Assembly (NCBI RefSeq): GCF_000337375.1
Contig: NZ_AOJG01000040.1
Span: 41,244-105,243 of the forward strand
Source of the DNA: Halorubrum lipolyticum DSM 21995
GTDB lineage: Archaea > Halobacteriota > Halobacteria > Halobacteriales > Haloferacaceae
Reading direction: 5' to 3'
DNA length: 64,000 nucleotides
Under the pieces are notes generated by a model. That model searched no databases. It had not been told where the DNA came from and saw nothing but the letters and a program-made list of their open reading frames with translations. The number at the start of each line of letters is the position of its first letter. Position 1 is the stretch's first letter. A program made the translations under genes and the position numbers. This document shows, in pieces, positions 52,755 through 61,263 of this stretch.

Positions 52755-54071
52755 TCAGTCCGCCGTCGCCGCGTCCGCGGCGTCGCCGCCCGTCTCGAGC
52801 GTCTCCTCGACCTGCGTTACGACGGCGGCGAGCGCGACGACGGCGAGGGCGGCGCCGGCCGCGAAGGGAACGAGGAACCCGAAGCCGTAGAGCCACCCGG
52901 ACGCCAGCGGCCCGACGGCGACCCCGAAGCCGAACCCCATCGTGAGCACCGACAGCGTCGTCCCGGACTCGCCCTCTCGCGCGAGGTCGCCGGCGAGCGC
53001 CAGCGACGGCGCGAACACGCACGCGACGGCGATGCCCTGCGCCAGCCGGACGAGCGTCATCACGACCGGCTCGGTGACGATCCCCTGCAGGAGCGTCGTG
53101 GGGACGAGCAGCGCGAACCCGGCCAGCAGGAAGGGCCGGCGCCCGATCCGGTCGCTGGCCTGCCCGACGGGGACCTGAAACAGGACGTTCGCGATGGTGA
53201 CCGCCGCGAACTGGAGCCCGAACCACACCGGGGGCTGGTCGAGCCGGGCGTTCACCTGCGTCTGGAGCGTCGCGAACAGCGCGATGCAGATCCCCATCAC
53301 GACCGTCGCCAGCCCGAGCGCGAACACCGGGTCGAGCAGGCGGTCCTCGCCGCGGACGCGGATCGAGAGGTCGTCGCTCGCCTCGCTCGCCTCGGCGGCG
53401 TCGCGCACGAGGAGGAAGACGAGGACGAAGCTGAGGTACGCGCCGGCGCAGGCGGCCGCGAACGCGGCGTCGAACCCGTCGAGGACCGGGAGCCCGATCG
53501 CGGAGAGGTCGTACGGGCCGCGCTCGACGACGGCGCCGGCGAGGACCGGGCCGAAGCCGAACCCGATCAGCCGGAACGTGTTGTACACGCCGAAGTTGCC
53601 GCCGCGGTCGGCGTCGCTCGCGGCGTACTCGTTGACCAGCGCGACCGTCGCCGGGATGATGAGCGACGCGCCGAGCCCCTGCGCCGCGCGGAGCGCGACC
53701 AGCTGCCAGTAGGCGTCCGCGATCGTGTAGAGCCCGCTCGCGGTCCCCAGAAGCAGGATCCCGGCCAACACGAAGGGGCGGCGCGCGCCCGTCCGGTCCG
53801 AGAGCCGGCCGGTCAGGGGTTGCGAGAGACTGTTGAGAAAGCCGAACAGCGATAACACGAGCCCGATGAGCAGCGGTTCGGTCAGCGTCACCGACGCCGC
53901 GCCGACGCCGACCGCCGTCCCGAGGAGCGACTCGATGTCGACCAGGTCGCTCGCGATGTACAGCGGCAGGACGACGATGAGAAAGGAGTTGCCGGCCGCA
54001 CCGACCATCCGGGCGAGCGCGAGCACGATCACTCGCCGATCGGTGTCGGCGACGCCCGAGAGCAACCCCAT
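52755..54071 (-). CDS. MFS transporter
   Basis: This 438-residue protein has twelve predicted membrane helices with the MFS signatures GRLSDRTGARRPF after helix two and ASDRIGRRPFLLAG after helix eight. It resembles drug or metabolite efflux carriers, and the substrate is unknown. The ATG at 54071 is chosen because the much longer frame upstream crosses the sensor kinase gene in the wrong phase. The same strand carries the LOV kinase 98 bases upstream. Confidence 0.86.
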   Translation of the reverse strand: MGLLSGVADTDRRVIVLALARMVGAAGNSFLIVVLPLYIASDLVDIESLLGTAVGVGAASVTLTEPLLIGLVLSLFGFLNSLSQPLTGRLSDRTGARRPFVLAGILLLGTASGLYTIADAYWQLVALRAAQGLGASLIIPATVALVNEYAASDADRGGNFGVYNTFRLIGFGFGPVLAGAVVERGPYDLSAIGLPVLDGFDAAFAAACAGAYLSFVLVFLLVRDAAEASEASDDLSIRVRGEDRLLDPVFALGLATVVMGICIALFATLQTQVNARLDQPPVWFGLQFAAVTIANVLFQVPVGQASDRIGRRPFLLAGFALLVPTTLLQGIVTEPVVMTLVRLAQGIAVACVFAPSLALAGDLAREGESGTTLSVLTMGFGFGVAVGPLASGWLYGFGFLVPFAAGAALAVVALAAVVTQVEETLETGGDAADAATAD

Positions 54072-54169
54072 CGGAGCCGAGTTCGCCCGCGAGCCCAAAG
54101 GCGTTTGCGAACGGGGGGGATCGATCCGGTTCCGGCGTGGACCCTGCCCGCGGGGAGACGCGACGCCGA

Positions 54170-56032
54170 CTACGAGGGGCGCCGGACGCCGCGGATCTCG
54201 AACCGCGCGCCGCCGTCGACCGCGTCGGCCGCCTCGACGGTCCACCCGTGGGCCGTGGCGATCTCTTGCACGATCGCCAGCCCGAAGCCGGTGTTGCCCT
54301 CGGTCCCGCTCTGTCCGGGTTCGAAGAGCGTGTCGCGGAGGTCTCCGGGGATCCCGGGACCGTCGTCCTCGACGTAGAACCCGTCGCGGAGGTCGCCGAC
54401 GCGGAGCCGCACGTCGCCGCCGGCGTGCTCCGCGCCGTCGCCGGGCGCCCCCCGGCCGCCAGCGGACCCGTGTTCCACGCTGTCGCCGGGATCCGCCCGG
54501 CTGCCAGTCGAGCCGTGCTCGACGCTGTTGCGGATGAGGTTCTCGAACAGGTTCCGGAGCCGGTCCGGGTCGGCTAACACCTCGCCGTCGGCCTCGACCG
54601 ACAGCGAGGCCGACCCGGTGTCGACCGTCTCCCAGCTGTCGGCGGCGACCGCGGCGATCGCGACCGGCTCCGGGTCGCCGACGGTCTCTCCCTCGCGGGC
54701 GAGCGTGAGGGTGTGCTCGACGATCGACTCGATCCGGTCGAGCGCGTCGGCCGCGGCGTCGAGGCTCTCGGGATCGTCCGTCGCGTCTCGCGCCAGCCCG
54801 ACTCTCCCCTGCGCGACGTTGAGCGGGTTCCGGAGGTCGTGGCTCACGATGCTCGCGAAGGCGTCGAGCCGCTCGTTCTGTCGTTCGAGCGCCGCCTCGC
54901 GCTCCTTGAACGCCGTGATGTCCTCCTGAAAGCCGACCCACTCCGAGACCGACCCGTCGCCGGCGCGGATCGGCGCGACGCTGACCCGGTTCCAGAACGG
55001 CGTGCCGTCCTTCCGGTAGTTCAGCAGCTCGACGCTCTCCGGCTCCTCGGCGTCGATCGCCTCCCGGAGTCGGGCGACCGGCTCCGGGTCGGTGTCCTCC
55101 CCCTGCAGGAACCGGCAGTTGACGCCGACGGCGTCCTCGCGGTCGTAGCCGGTCACCTCGACGAACCGGTCGTTGACGTACACCATCGGGTTGTCCGAGA
55201 GATCCGGGTCGGTGATCGTGATGCCGACGGGGGCCTCGTCCAGCGCGCGCGTCTTCGTCTCCAGCTCCTCGCGGCGCTCGCGCTCGTCGGAGACGTCTCG
55301 AAGGATGCCGACGCTCCCCTCGAAGCACTCGCCGTCGTACGGGAGCGCCGCCATGTGGTCCCGGCAGGGGATGGGGTCGCCCTCCTTCGGGACGATGTCG
55401 ACCGAGAAGCGCTGCACGTCGGGGCCGGAACTCGAGAGGACCCGACCCAGCCGGTCTTCGGCCTCGTCGACCGCGTCGTCGTCTTTGATGAGGCCCGGCT
55501 TGCTGCCGACGATCTCCTCGCGGTCGTAGCCGGTCAGCGCCGCGAACGGCTCGTTGACGAACCGGAAGACGCCGGTCTCGTCGACGACGTACACGGGGTA
55601 GCCGAGCGCGTCGATGACCGTCGAGTAGCGGTCGGCGATCTCGCGGGTCCGGTGTTCCTCGACCGCCTGCTCGACCCGGTTCGCGAGCCGGCGGAGCTGC
55701 TCGGGACCGCCCTTCTGGAAGTAGCCGGTGACGCCCGCGTTGAGCGCCCGACTGGCGATCTCCTCCGACCCCTTCCCGGTGTAGAGGACGAACGGGAGCC
55801 GGGGGTGCGCCGCGCGGATCGCCTCGAAGAGCTCCAGCCCGTCGGTCCCGGGCATGTCGTAGTCGCTGACGACGCAGTCGAACTCGCCGTCGTCGAGCCG
55901 ATCGAGCGCGGCCGACGGCTCCGTGACGCTCGTCACCGCGACGGACCCCAGCTCGCGTTCGAGGTACGCCTCCGCGAGGTCCAGCACGGACGGGTCGTCG
56001 TCGACGTGCAACACGTCGATCCGTTCGGACAT
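54170..56032 (-). CDS. LOV-domain hybrid sensor kinase (REC-PAS-LOV-HisKA-HATPase)
   Basis: This 620-residue protein has a receiver domain (phospho-Asp57 in VSDYDMPG), a PAS domain (about 132-248) and a LOV domain (about 262-380). HisKA has His398 in SHDLRNPLN, and the HATPase has N502, EDDGPGIP and TGFGLAIV. The LOV signature is canonical: GVNCRFLQG with the photoactive Cys306, NYRKDGTPFWN, and WVGFQEDIT with Gln369. It should bind a flavin and respond to blue light. An insertion at 503-537 in the HATPase repeats SVEHGS and PGD. Confidence 0.92.
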   Translation of the reverse strand: MSERIDVLHVDDDPSVLDLAEAYLERELGSVAVTSVTEPSAALDRLDDGEFDCVVSDYDMPGTDGLELFEAIRAAHPRLPFVLYTGKGSEEIASRALNAGVTGYFQKGGPEQLRRLANRVEQAVEEHRTREIADRYSTVIDALGYPVYVVDETGVFRFVNEPFAALTGYDREEIVGSKPGLIKDDDAVDEAEDRLGRVLSSSGPDVQRFSVDIVPKEGDPIPCRDHMAALPYDGECFEGSVGILRDVSDERERREELETKTRALDEAPVGITITDPDLSDNPMVYVNDRFVEVTGYDREDAVGVNCRFLQGEDTDPEPVARLREAIDAEEPESVELLNYRKDGTPFWNRVSVAPIRAGDGSVSEWVGFQEDITAFKEREAALERQNERLDAFASIVSHDLRNPLNVAQGRVGLARDATDDPESLDAAADALDRIESIVEHTLTLAREGETVGDPEPVAIAAVAADSWETVDTGSASLSVEADGEVLADPDRLRNLFENLIRNSVEHGSTGSRADPGDSVEHGSAGGRGAPGDGAEHAGGDVRLRVGDLRDGFYVEDDGPGIPGDLRDTLFEPGQSGTEGNTGFGLAIVQEIATAHGWTVEAADAVDGGARFEIRGVRRPS

Positions 56033-56203
56033 GGCGCGGTCTTCGGGCCCTCCCGATAAACGGATGTCGGCTCGGGTATCAGTTCTGAGGATCGCTCGGG
56101 GGCGACGGCCACGGTCGCCGGCGTTTCGACGCCGAGGCGCCGGAGTTCCACTACCGCCGCGCGTGGCTGATTCTTAAGGCCGCGCGGCGCGGAGCCTCGG
56201 ACG

Positions 56204-57634
56204 ATGGCGGGCGGCACGCTCCCGGGGACCGACGCGGCCGACGACGCGGAGAGCGACCGCGTCGTGTTCCACGTCGACATGGACTGCTTTTACGCCTCCT
56301 GCGAGCGCCTGCGACGCCCCGAGCTGGCGGGCGAGCCCCTCGTCGTCGGGATGGGATACGAGGCGGGGGAGACGATCGGGGCGGTCGCGACCGCGAGCTA
56401 CGAGGCCCGCGCGTTCGGCGTCGAGAGCGCGATGCCGATCTCGGAGGCGCTGGAGCTGCTCCCGCGGCGGGCGACCGCCGACGGCGACGACCCGGACGCG
56501 CCCGACCCCGACGAGGCGGGTCGCTACCTCCCCGTCGACCTCGACTTTTACAAGGAGGTCGCGGGCGACGTGAAGGCCGTCCTCCGCGACTGCGCCGACG
56601 TGCTCCGGGAGGTGAGCGTCGACGAGGCGTACCTCGACGTGACGGACCGCACGGCGTGGGACGCCGCGGCCGGGGAGAGCGCCGCCGCCGGCCCCGCCGA
56701 GGTCCGGACGCTGGCGGAGGGGTACGCCCGGCACGTCAAGGAGCGCATCGAGCGCGAGGCCGGCGTGCCCGCGAGCGTCGGCGTCGCGCCGAACATGTCG
56801 ACCGCGAAGGTCGCCAGCGACGCCGACAAGCCCGACGGGCTCGTCGTCGTGCCGCCCGGCGAGGTGGAGTCCTTCCTCGCGTCGCTGCCGACCGCCGACA
56901 TCCACGGCGTCGGCCCGGTGACGGAGCGGACGCTGGCGGAGCTGGGGATCGAGACCGCCGGCGACCTCGCCGCCGCCGACCCCGACCGGCTCGCCGACGA
57001 GCTGGGCGACCGCGGCCGGGAGCTGTACCGGCGGGCGCGCGGCGAGGACGACCGGGAGGTCACGCCCACGGGACTCCCGAAGAGCCTCTCGCGGGAGTCG
57101 TCGCTGTCGGCGACGGCCGACGAGGAACGGAAGCGGGAGACGGTGCGCGCGCTGGCCGCGGACGTGGCCCGCCGCGCCCGCGAGCGGGGGTGTCTCTACC
57201 GCACCATCGGGATCAAGGCGGTCGAACCCCCCTACGATGTGAACACCCGAGCCCGGAGCCTCCCCGGCCCCGTCGACGACCCCGACCTCGTGGAGTCGGT
57301 GGCGCTGGACCTCCTCGGCGAGTTCGCCGACGACCGGGTCCGCAAGCTCGGGGTGCGCGTCTCGAAGCTCGACTTCGCCGAGAGCGACCAGGCGACGCTC
57401 GGCGGGTTCGATCCGGGGAACGGGGAGGAAGCGAGCGGAGGAACCCCGGACGCGGGGGGTCGTGCGAGCGCATCGGGGCGGCGGTCGGCCGCCACCGACG
57501 GCGACGGCGGGAAGCTCACCGACTGGGTGGGCGGCGAGCCGAGCGCCGGGAACGGGGGCGAGTCGGACGAGACCAGAGACCGACGGGCGAGCGATCGCGG
57601 CGACGGACAGGCGTCGCTCGGCGACTGGTCGTGA
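56204..57634 (+). CDS. dinB: Y-family DNA polymerase IV
   Basis: This 476-residue protein has the Y-family catalytic acids in HVDMDCFYASCE and SVDEAYLDVT, the finger motif (ASYEARAFGVESAMP), and helix-hairpin-helix and little-finger regions. The C-terminus ends QASLGDWS, a likely PCNA-binding peptide. It copies past DNA lesions. Compared with the family it carries a long acidic linker before the tail. It is divergent from the LOV kinase, 171 bases away. Confidence 0.93.
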   Translation: MAGGTLPGTDAADDAESDRVVFHVDMDCFYASCERLRRPELAGEPLVVGMGYEAGETIGAVATASYEARAFGVESAMPISEALELLPRRATADGDDPDAPDPDEAGRYLPVDLDFYKEVAGDVKAVLRDCADVLREVSVDEAYLDVTDRTAWDAAAGESAAAGPAEVRTLAEGYARHVKERIEREAGVPASVGVAPNMSTAKVASDADKPDGLVVVPPGEVESFLASLPTADIHGVGPVTERTLAELGIETAGDLAAADPDRLADELGDRGRELYRRARGEDDREVTPTGLPKSLSRESSLSATADEERKRETVRALAADVARRARERGCLYRTIGIKAVEPPYDVNTRARSLPGPVDDPDLVESVALDLLGEFADDRVRKLGVRVSKLDFAESDQATLGGFDPGNGEEASGGTPDAGGRASASGRRSAATDGDGGKLTDWVGGEPSAGNGGESDETRDRRASDRGDGQASLGDWS

Positions 57635-57683
57635 GCCGCACTCGACGCGCACGTTTATCACAGACTCGAAACGATCCGGACAC

Positions 57684-58139
57684 ATGTCCCTCGCTCGCCG
57701 CGTCCTCCTCGGCTCGAACCGGAACGCACCGCCCCGACGGCTCCAGCTCCTCGTCCCGCCGCTGCTCTTTCTCGTCTCCTTCGCCGCCTACGCGCTGGGC
57801 ATCTTCGCTCACGCCGGCGGGGTCGTGTTCCTCGCGGTCGACGCCGCGGCCCTCGGCGTCCTCGCGGCCGCGGTCCTCGCCTACCGTCGGGCCGGGATAG
57901 CGCTCGCGTGGGTCTCCGTCTACGCCGCGCTAGTCGGAAGCAACGCCGATCACTACCTGCTGGGTCTCCCGGATCGGCCCCTCGGGGAGCGCGTCGCCGC
58001 GCTCCTCGAACTCGACGGCCTCGTCTTCGTCGGCGTCGAGGCGCTCGCGCTCGGGACCCTCGCGTGGATCGCCGGCCGGGGCGCGGTCAGCGCGGTCGAC
58101 CTCGTCAGAGCCCGAAGCCGAGACGGCTCCCCCGAGTGA
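57684..58139 (+). CDS. Four-span membrane protein, function unknown
   Basis: This 151-residue protein has about four hydrophobic helices and conserved-looking GSNADHYLLGLPDRPL between two of them, but no motif I can name. A GTTTATCAC box about 28 bases upstream supports the ATG at 57684. It follows dinB by 49 bases on the same strand. Confidence 0.6.
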   Translation: MSLARRVLLGSNRNAPPRRLQLLVPPLLFLVSFAAYALGIFAHAGGVVFLAVDAAALGVLAAAVLAYRRAGIALAWVSVYAALVGSNADHYLLGLPDRPLGERVAALLELDGLVFVGVEALALGTLAWIAGRGAVSAVDLVRARSRDGSPE

Positions 58140-58173
58140 GGGGATTTAGGTGCCCGAGCGTCGACCCCGACCC

Positions 58174-58728
58174 ATGGACGACTCCGCCGCCGAGCTCGCG
58201 TGGGAGACGCTCGACACCGACATCGACTACCGCTGTCCCGGCTTCGACGTGCGCCGCGACGAGGTGCGCTTCCCGGACGGCGACACCGACGGGTACCACT
58301 ACGTCGACGAGCCGCCGGCGGTCGTGGTGCTCCCCCTCACACCCGACGGCGACGCCGTCGTCATCGACGAGTGGCGGCAGGCGGTCGGGCGGGTCAACCG
58401 TGGGCTCCCCGCGGGGTCGGTGGAGCCGGGGGACGATGACCTCGAACGCGCCGCCGCCCGCGAGCTCGCCGAGGAGACCGGGTACGAGGCCGACTCCTTC
58501 GAGCGCCTGACCACCGTCGAACCGACGAACGGGATGGCGGACTCGGTCCACCACCACTTCCTCGCGACGGGGTGTGAGCCGACCGCCGAGCGGGACCTCG
58601 ACCACAACGAGTCGATCGCGGTCGAGACGGTGCCGTACGACGACCTGCTCGAGGCCGTCGTCGACGAGGGGCTCCGCGACGGTCGGACCGTGACCGCCGT
58701 GCTGTGGTACGAGCTCCTGTACCGGTGA
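58174..58728 (+). CDS. Nudix hydrolase
   Basis: This 184-residue protein has a Nudix box (GDDDLERAAARELAEETGY) with the REL-EE metal-binding core, though the first Glu of the consensus is Asp here. The surrounding pattern (VIDEWRQAVGRVNRGLPAGS) resembles ADP-ribose pyrophosphatases, which hydrolyse ADP-ribose or related nucleoside diphosphate compounds. The ATG at 58174 is used since the protein begins MDDSAAELAWETL. It is followed at 50 bases by the CPBP gene. Confidence 0.84.
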   Translation: MDDSAAELAWETLDTDIDYRCPGFDVRRDEVRFPDGDTDGYHYVDEPPAVVVLPLTPDGDAVVIDEWRQAVGRVNRGLPAGSVEPGDDDLERAAARELAEETGYEADSFERLTTVEPTNGMADSVHHHFLATGCEPTAERDLDHNESIAVETVPYDDLLEAVVDEGLRDGRTVTAVLWYELLYR

Positions 58729-58778
58729 CAACGGAAACGACGGACAGGCCTTTGAGCGATCGGTTCGTACTGGGGTCA

Positions 58779-59714
58779 ATGAGCGATCCCTCCGCGTCCG
58801 ACGACGGTCCCGGCGACGACGCCAGAACGCGTGGCGATCCGACGAGCACCGCGGCCAGCGACGGCGGCGAGCCCGGCGGCGCCCGTGCGGTGGCCGACAC
58901 CGTCGATCCGTCGGACGGGGAGGGCGGTGGCTCCGCGCTACGGACGATCGGCGTCGCCTTCGGGCTGGGTATCGCGGGCATTCTCGGCCTCCTGGTCGTC
59001 ACCACGCTCGTCGGGGGCGCCGTCTTCGCCCTCTCGGCGCTCACCGAGTGGGAGCCGTCGCTCCTCGGCTCGTTCGTCGCGCCGTTCGTCGTCGGTCAGA
59101 TCGTCGCATTCGTCGGCGTCAGCCTCGGCTACCTCCGGTGGCGGGGGATGGACCGGAGCGAGATGGCGGCGTACCTCGGGATCCGGCGGCCGAGCATCGT
59201 CGAGTCCGTGATCGCCGTGATCGGCCCGGTCCTCGTGCTCGTCACGGTGTTCGTCGTCGGCTCGCTCGTGTTGCTGGTCGGGCCGGAGCCGGCGCAGAAC
59301 CAAGGCGCCCAGACGACCCTGGAGAACCCGTCGATCATCCCGGTCATGATCGTGGCCATGCTGCTCGTCGTGGGACCGTGCGAGGAGATCCTGTTCCGCG
59401 GTGTCATCCAGAGCCGGGCGCGAGAGGCGCTCTCTGTGGTTCCGGCCATCCTCCTCGCGGCCTCCGTGTTCGCGCCCGCCCACTTCGTCTCGCTGACGGG
59501 GGGCGTGGCCGCGATGCTGACGACGATCAGCCTGCTCTTCGTCCCGAGTCTGATCTTCGGCGCGGTGTACGAGTACACGGAGAACCTCGTCGTCGTCGCC
59601 GTGATGCACGGACTGTACAACAGCATCCTCCTGACGATCGGCTACGTCGCTATCAGGTACGCCCCGGAGATGGAGGGCGCGGGACAGGCGGGCGCGCTGC
59701 TGTTCGGCTTATAG
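58779..59714 (+). CDS. CPBP-family intramembrane metalloprotease
   Basis: This 311-residue protein has a 45-residue Asp/Ser/Gly-rich N-terminus and then about eight membrane helices. The CPBP motifs are present: CEEILFRGVIQSR (EExxxR), FAPAHFVS and MHGLYN with the catalytic and metal-binding His. This family includes CAAX-type prenyl proteases and bacteriocin-immunity proteins. The substrate is unknown. The ATG at 58779 is preferred over in-frame starts 75 bases earlier. Confidence 0.86.
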   Translation: MSDPSASDDGPGDDARTRGDPTSTAASDGGEPGGARAVADTVDPSDGEGGGSALRTIGVAFGLGIAGILGLLVVTTLVGGAVFALSALTEWEPSLLGSFVAPFVVGQIVAFVGVSLGYLRWRGMDRSEMAAYLGIRRPSIVESVIAVIGPVLVLVTVFVVGSLVLLVGPEPAQNQGAQTTLENPSIIPVMIVAMLLVVGPCEEILFRGVIQSRAREALSVVPAILLAASVFAPAHFVSLTGGVAAMLTTISLLFVPSLIFGAVYEYTENLVVVAVMHGLYNSILLTIGYVAIRYAPEMEGAGQAGALLFGL

Positions 59715-59815
59715 ATAGGCGTGGCGTCGCCGTCGATCATTTATACCCGAGCGGCTCTCGAGTCCGACCGACCCTCAAAAATCCGGAACTGCCGCTCGTC
59801 GAGGCGCCGGCGGCC

Positions 59816-60016
59816 TCAGCCCTCGAGCTCGAACGCGACCTCGACCTCCGCCTGGTACTCTCGGTCTGCCGCGCCCTGGAGCTCGACGCCGAACTCCTGT
59901 ACCTCCGCCCAGTAGACGTTCTCCAGCGTGTCCTCGGCGCGGTCGATCGCCTCGTCGGCGGCGTCGTCGAAGCTCTCCTCGCTCGTCCCGATCAGCGTGA
60001 TCTTTTTAAACACCAT
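59816..60016 (-). CDS. Dodecin (flavin storage protein)
   Basis: This 66-residue protein has the dodecin pattern: [40 protein letters not shown] and [12 protein letters not shown]. Dodecins form 12-mers that store riboflavin or FMN and quench its excited state. Haloarchaeal dodecin binds riboflavin and lumichrome. A CGATATAAAA box about 30 bases upstream supports the start. Its presence in a genome with a LOV photoreceptor is notable for flavin and light. Confidence 0.94.
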   Translation of the reverse strand: MVFKKITLIGTSEESFDDAADEAIDRAEDTLENVYWAEVQEFGVELQGAADREYQAEVEVAFELEG

Positions 60017-60103
60017 GTCACGTGCTAGTTGGACGCACGGCGATATAAAAGCAGGTGGGACTCCGCGACGGCGCGTGCGTCTCCCGCGAGTCCCCCGTCG
60101 CGG

Positions 60104-60442
60104 TCAGGGACTGCCGGGCGCGCCTTCCATCACCGCGAAGTCCCCGCCGTCGGCCTCGACGCCGATCACCGCCCAGTCGTACGGGGGCTTCGCGGAGACG
60201 AGCCGGTCGCGCAGATCGCCCGCGCGGTTACGCCACGTGACGAAACAGCGGAGCCGCGGGGCGTCGCCGCCGTCCGCCAGATACGGGTCCAGATCGTCGG
60301 TCTCCATACACAACACGGTCACGAGCACGCGCCGCCATTTCCGCTCCGCGACGAACTCCTGTCCGCCGTCGGAGACGGTGTACCCGAGTTCGCGAAAGAC
60401 GTCTCTGGCCTCCGTCGTCGGTGGGATGCTCGCAGTGGCCAT
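60104..60442 (-). CDS. Conserved haloarchaeal protein, function unknown
   Basis: This 112-residue protein begins ATASIPPTTEARDVFRELGY and contains KWRRVLVTVLCMETDDLD and RLRCFVTWRNRAGDLRDRL. It looks like a short conserved haloarchaeal family (possibly DUF7116, which I recall only loosely) with no known activity. It is not obviously part of an operon. Confidence 0.6.
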   Translation of the reverse strand: MATASIPPTTEARDVFRELGYTVSDGGQEFVAERKWRRVLVTVLCMETDDLDPYLADGGDAPRLRCFVTWRNRAGDLRDRLVSAKPPYDWAVIGVEADGGDFAVMEGAPGSP

Positions 60443-60499
60443 CTACCTCGACGTTGGCCGGCTTCCGTGATAAACTTTCTCACGATTTCGCGGCGGCGG

Positions 60500-60745
60500 T
60501 CATTCGTGCGCCGCGTCCCACTCGTCCGGCTTCCGGAAGTTGCCGCACTCCGTGCACTGGATCCGCCCCATCGTGTCCATCGCGGTGTCGAACGAGCCGC
60601 AGTTCCCGCAGCGGAACCCCCACCGCGAGGCCCCGTCGGCGTCGGAGAACACGACGAAGAAGGGTCCCTCGGACCCCCGCTCGACCTGCGTCCGATCGGT
60701 GTACACCCGCTCGCCGTCGGCCGTCGTCGACGCGTCGAGACTCAT
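60500..60745 (-). CDS. DUF5816 zinc-ribbon protein
   Basis: This 81-residue protein has RCGNC near its middle and QCTECGN further on, a four-Cys zinc ribbon, and ends FRKPDEWDAAHE. This pattern matches the haloarchaeal DUF5816 family, of unknown function. The ATG at 60745 gives the short leader SLDASTTADGERVYTD and fits the family length. Confidence 0.82.
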   Translation of the reverse strand: MSLDASTTADGERVYTDRTQVERGSEGPFFVVFSDADGASRWGFRCGNCGSFDTAMDTMGRIQCTECGNFRKPDEWDAAHE

Positions 60746-60807
60746 ACCCGTCCGTATCGGTCGGAGCCGTTTAAAAGCGTGACTCGATCGCGATATCCGA
60801 CGCCCGA

Positions 60808-61173
60808 CTACGTCCGGAACGACTCGCCGCAGCCGCACTCGGAGACGACGTTCGGGTTCTCGACCTCGAAGCCGGCGGCCTGCAGCCCGTGTTCGTAGTC
60901 GAGTTTGCTCCCGCCGATGTAGTTCCGGCTCGCCGGGTCGACGAACACGCGCAGCCCGTGGTGCTCCACCACGAGGTCGTCGTCTTCCGGCTCCGTGTCG
61001 AACCGCATCCCGTACGAGAGGCCCGCGCAGCCGCCCTGCTGGACGAACAGCCGGAGCCCGGCCTCGTCCGTGTCGAGGCCCTCGCCCTCCAGGAGCGAGA
61101 GCGCCTCCTCCGCGGCGTCGACGGTCACCTCGATCGCCGGGTCGCTTCCCGTGTCGACCGTTTCGGTACTCAT
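60808..61173 (-). CDS. IscA/HesB-type iron-sulfur cluster assembly protein
   Basis: This 121-residue protein has the three cysteines of the A-type scaffold: GGCAGLSYGMRF and SECGCGESF at the end. VFVDPASRNYIGGSKLDY is also typical. A-type proteins pass Fe-S clusters to targets. The ATG at 61173 is the one giving normal length. It is alone on its strand, divergent from the GH32 gene. Confidence 0.9.
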   Translation of the reverse strand: MSTETVDTGSDPAIEVTVDAAEEALSLLEGEGLDTDEAGLRLFVQQGGCAGLSYGMRFDTEPEDDDLVVEHHGLRVFVDPASRNYIGGSKLDYEHGLQAAGFEVENPNVVSECGCGESFRT

Positions 61174-61263
61174 GCGAAGATCTTCCGTCCGAACGATAAA
61201 AACCCTGCCGGCGACGGCGGCGCGGGCGACACGGTTTTGACTCGGTAGCGAGTGAACCTGAGT

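Noticed and set aside
52755..55328. 857-residue continuous frame joining the MFS gene to upstream sequence
   Set aside because: Only the part from 54071 down encodes an MFS protein. The upstream part is a shadow of the LOV kinase gene, whose own frame is intact.
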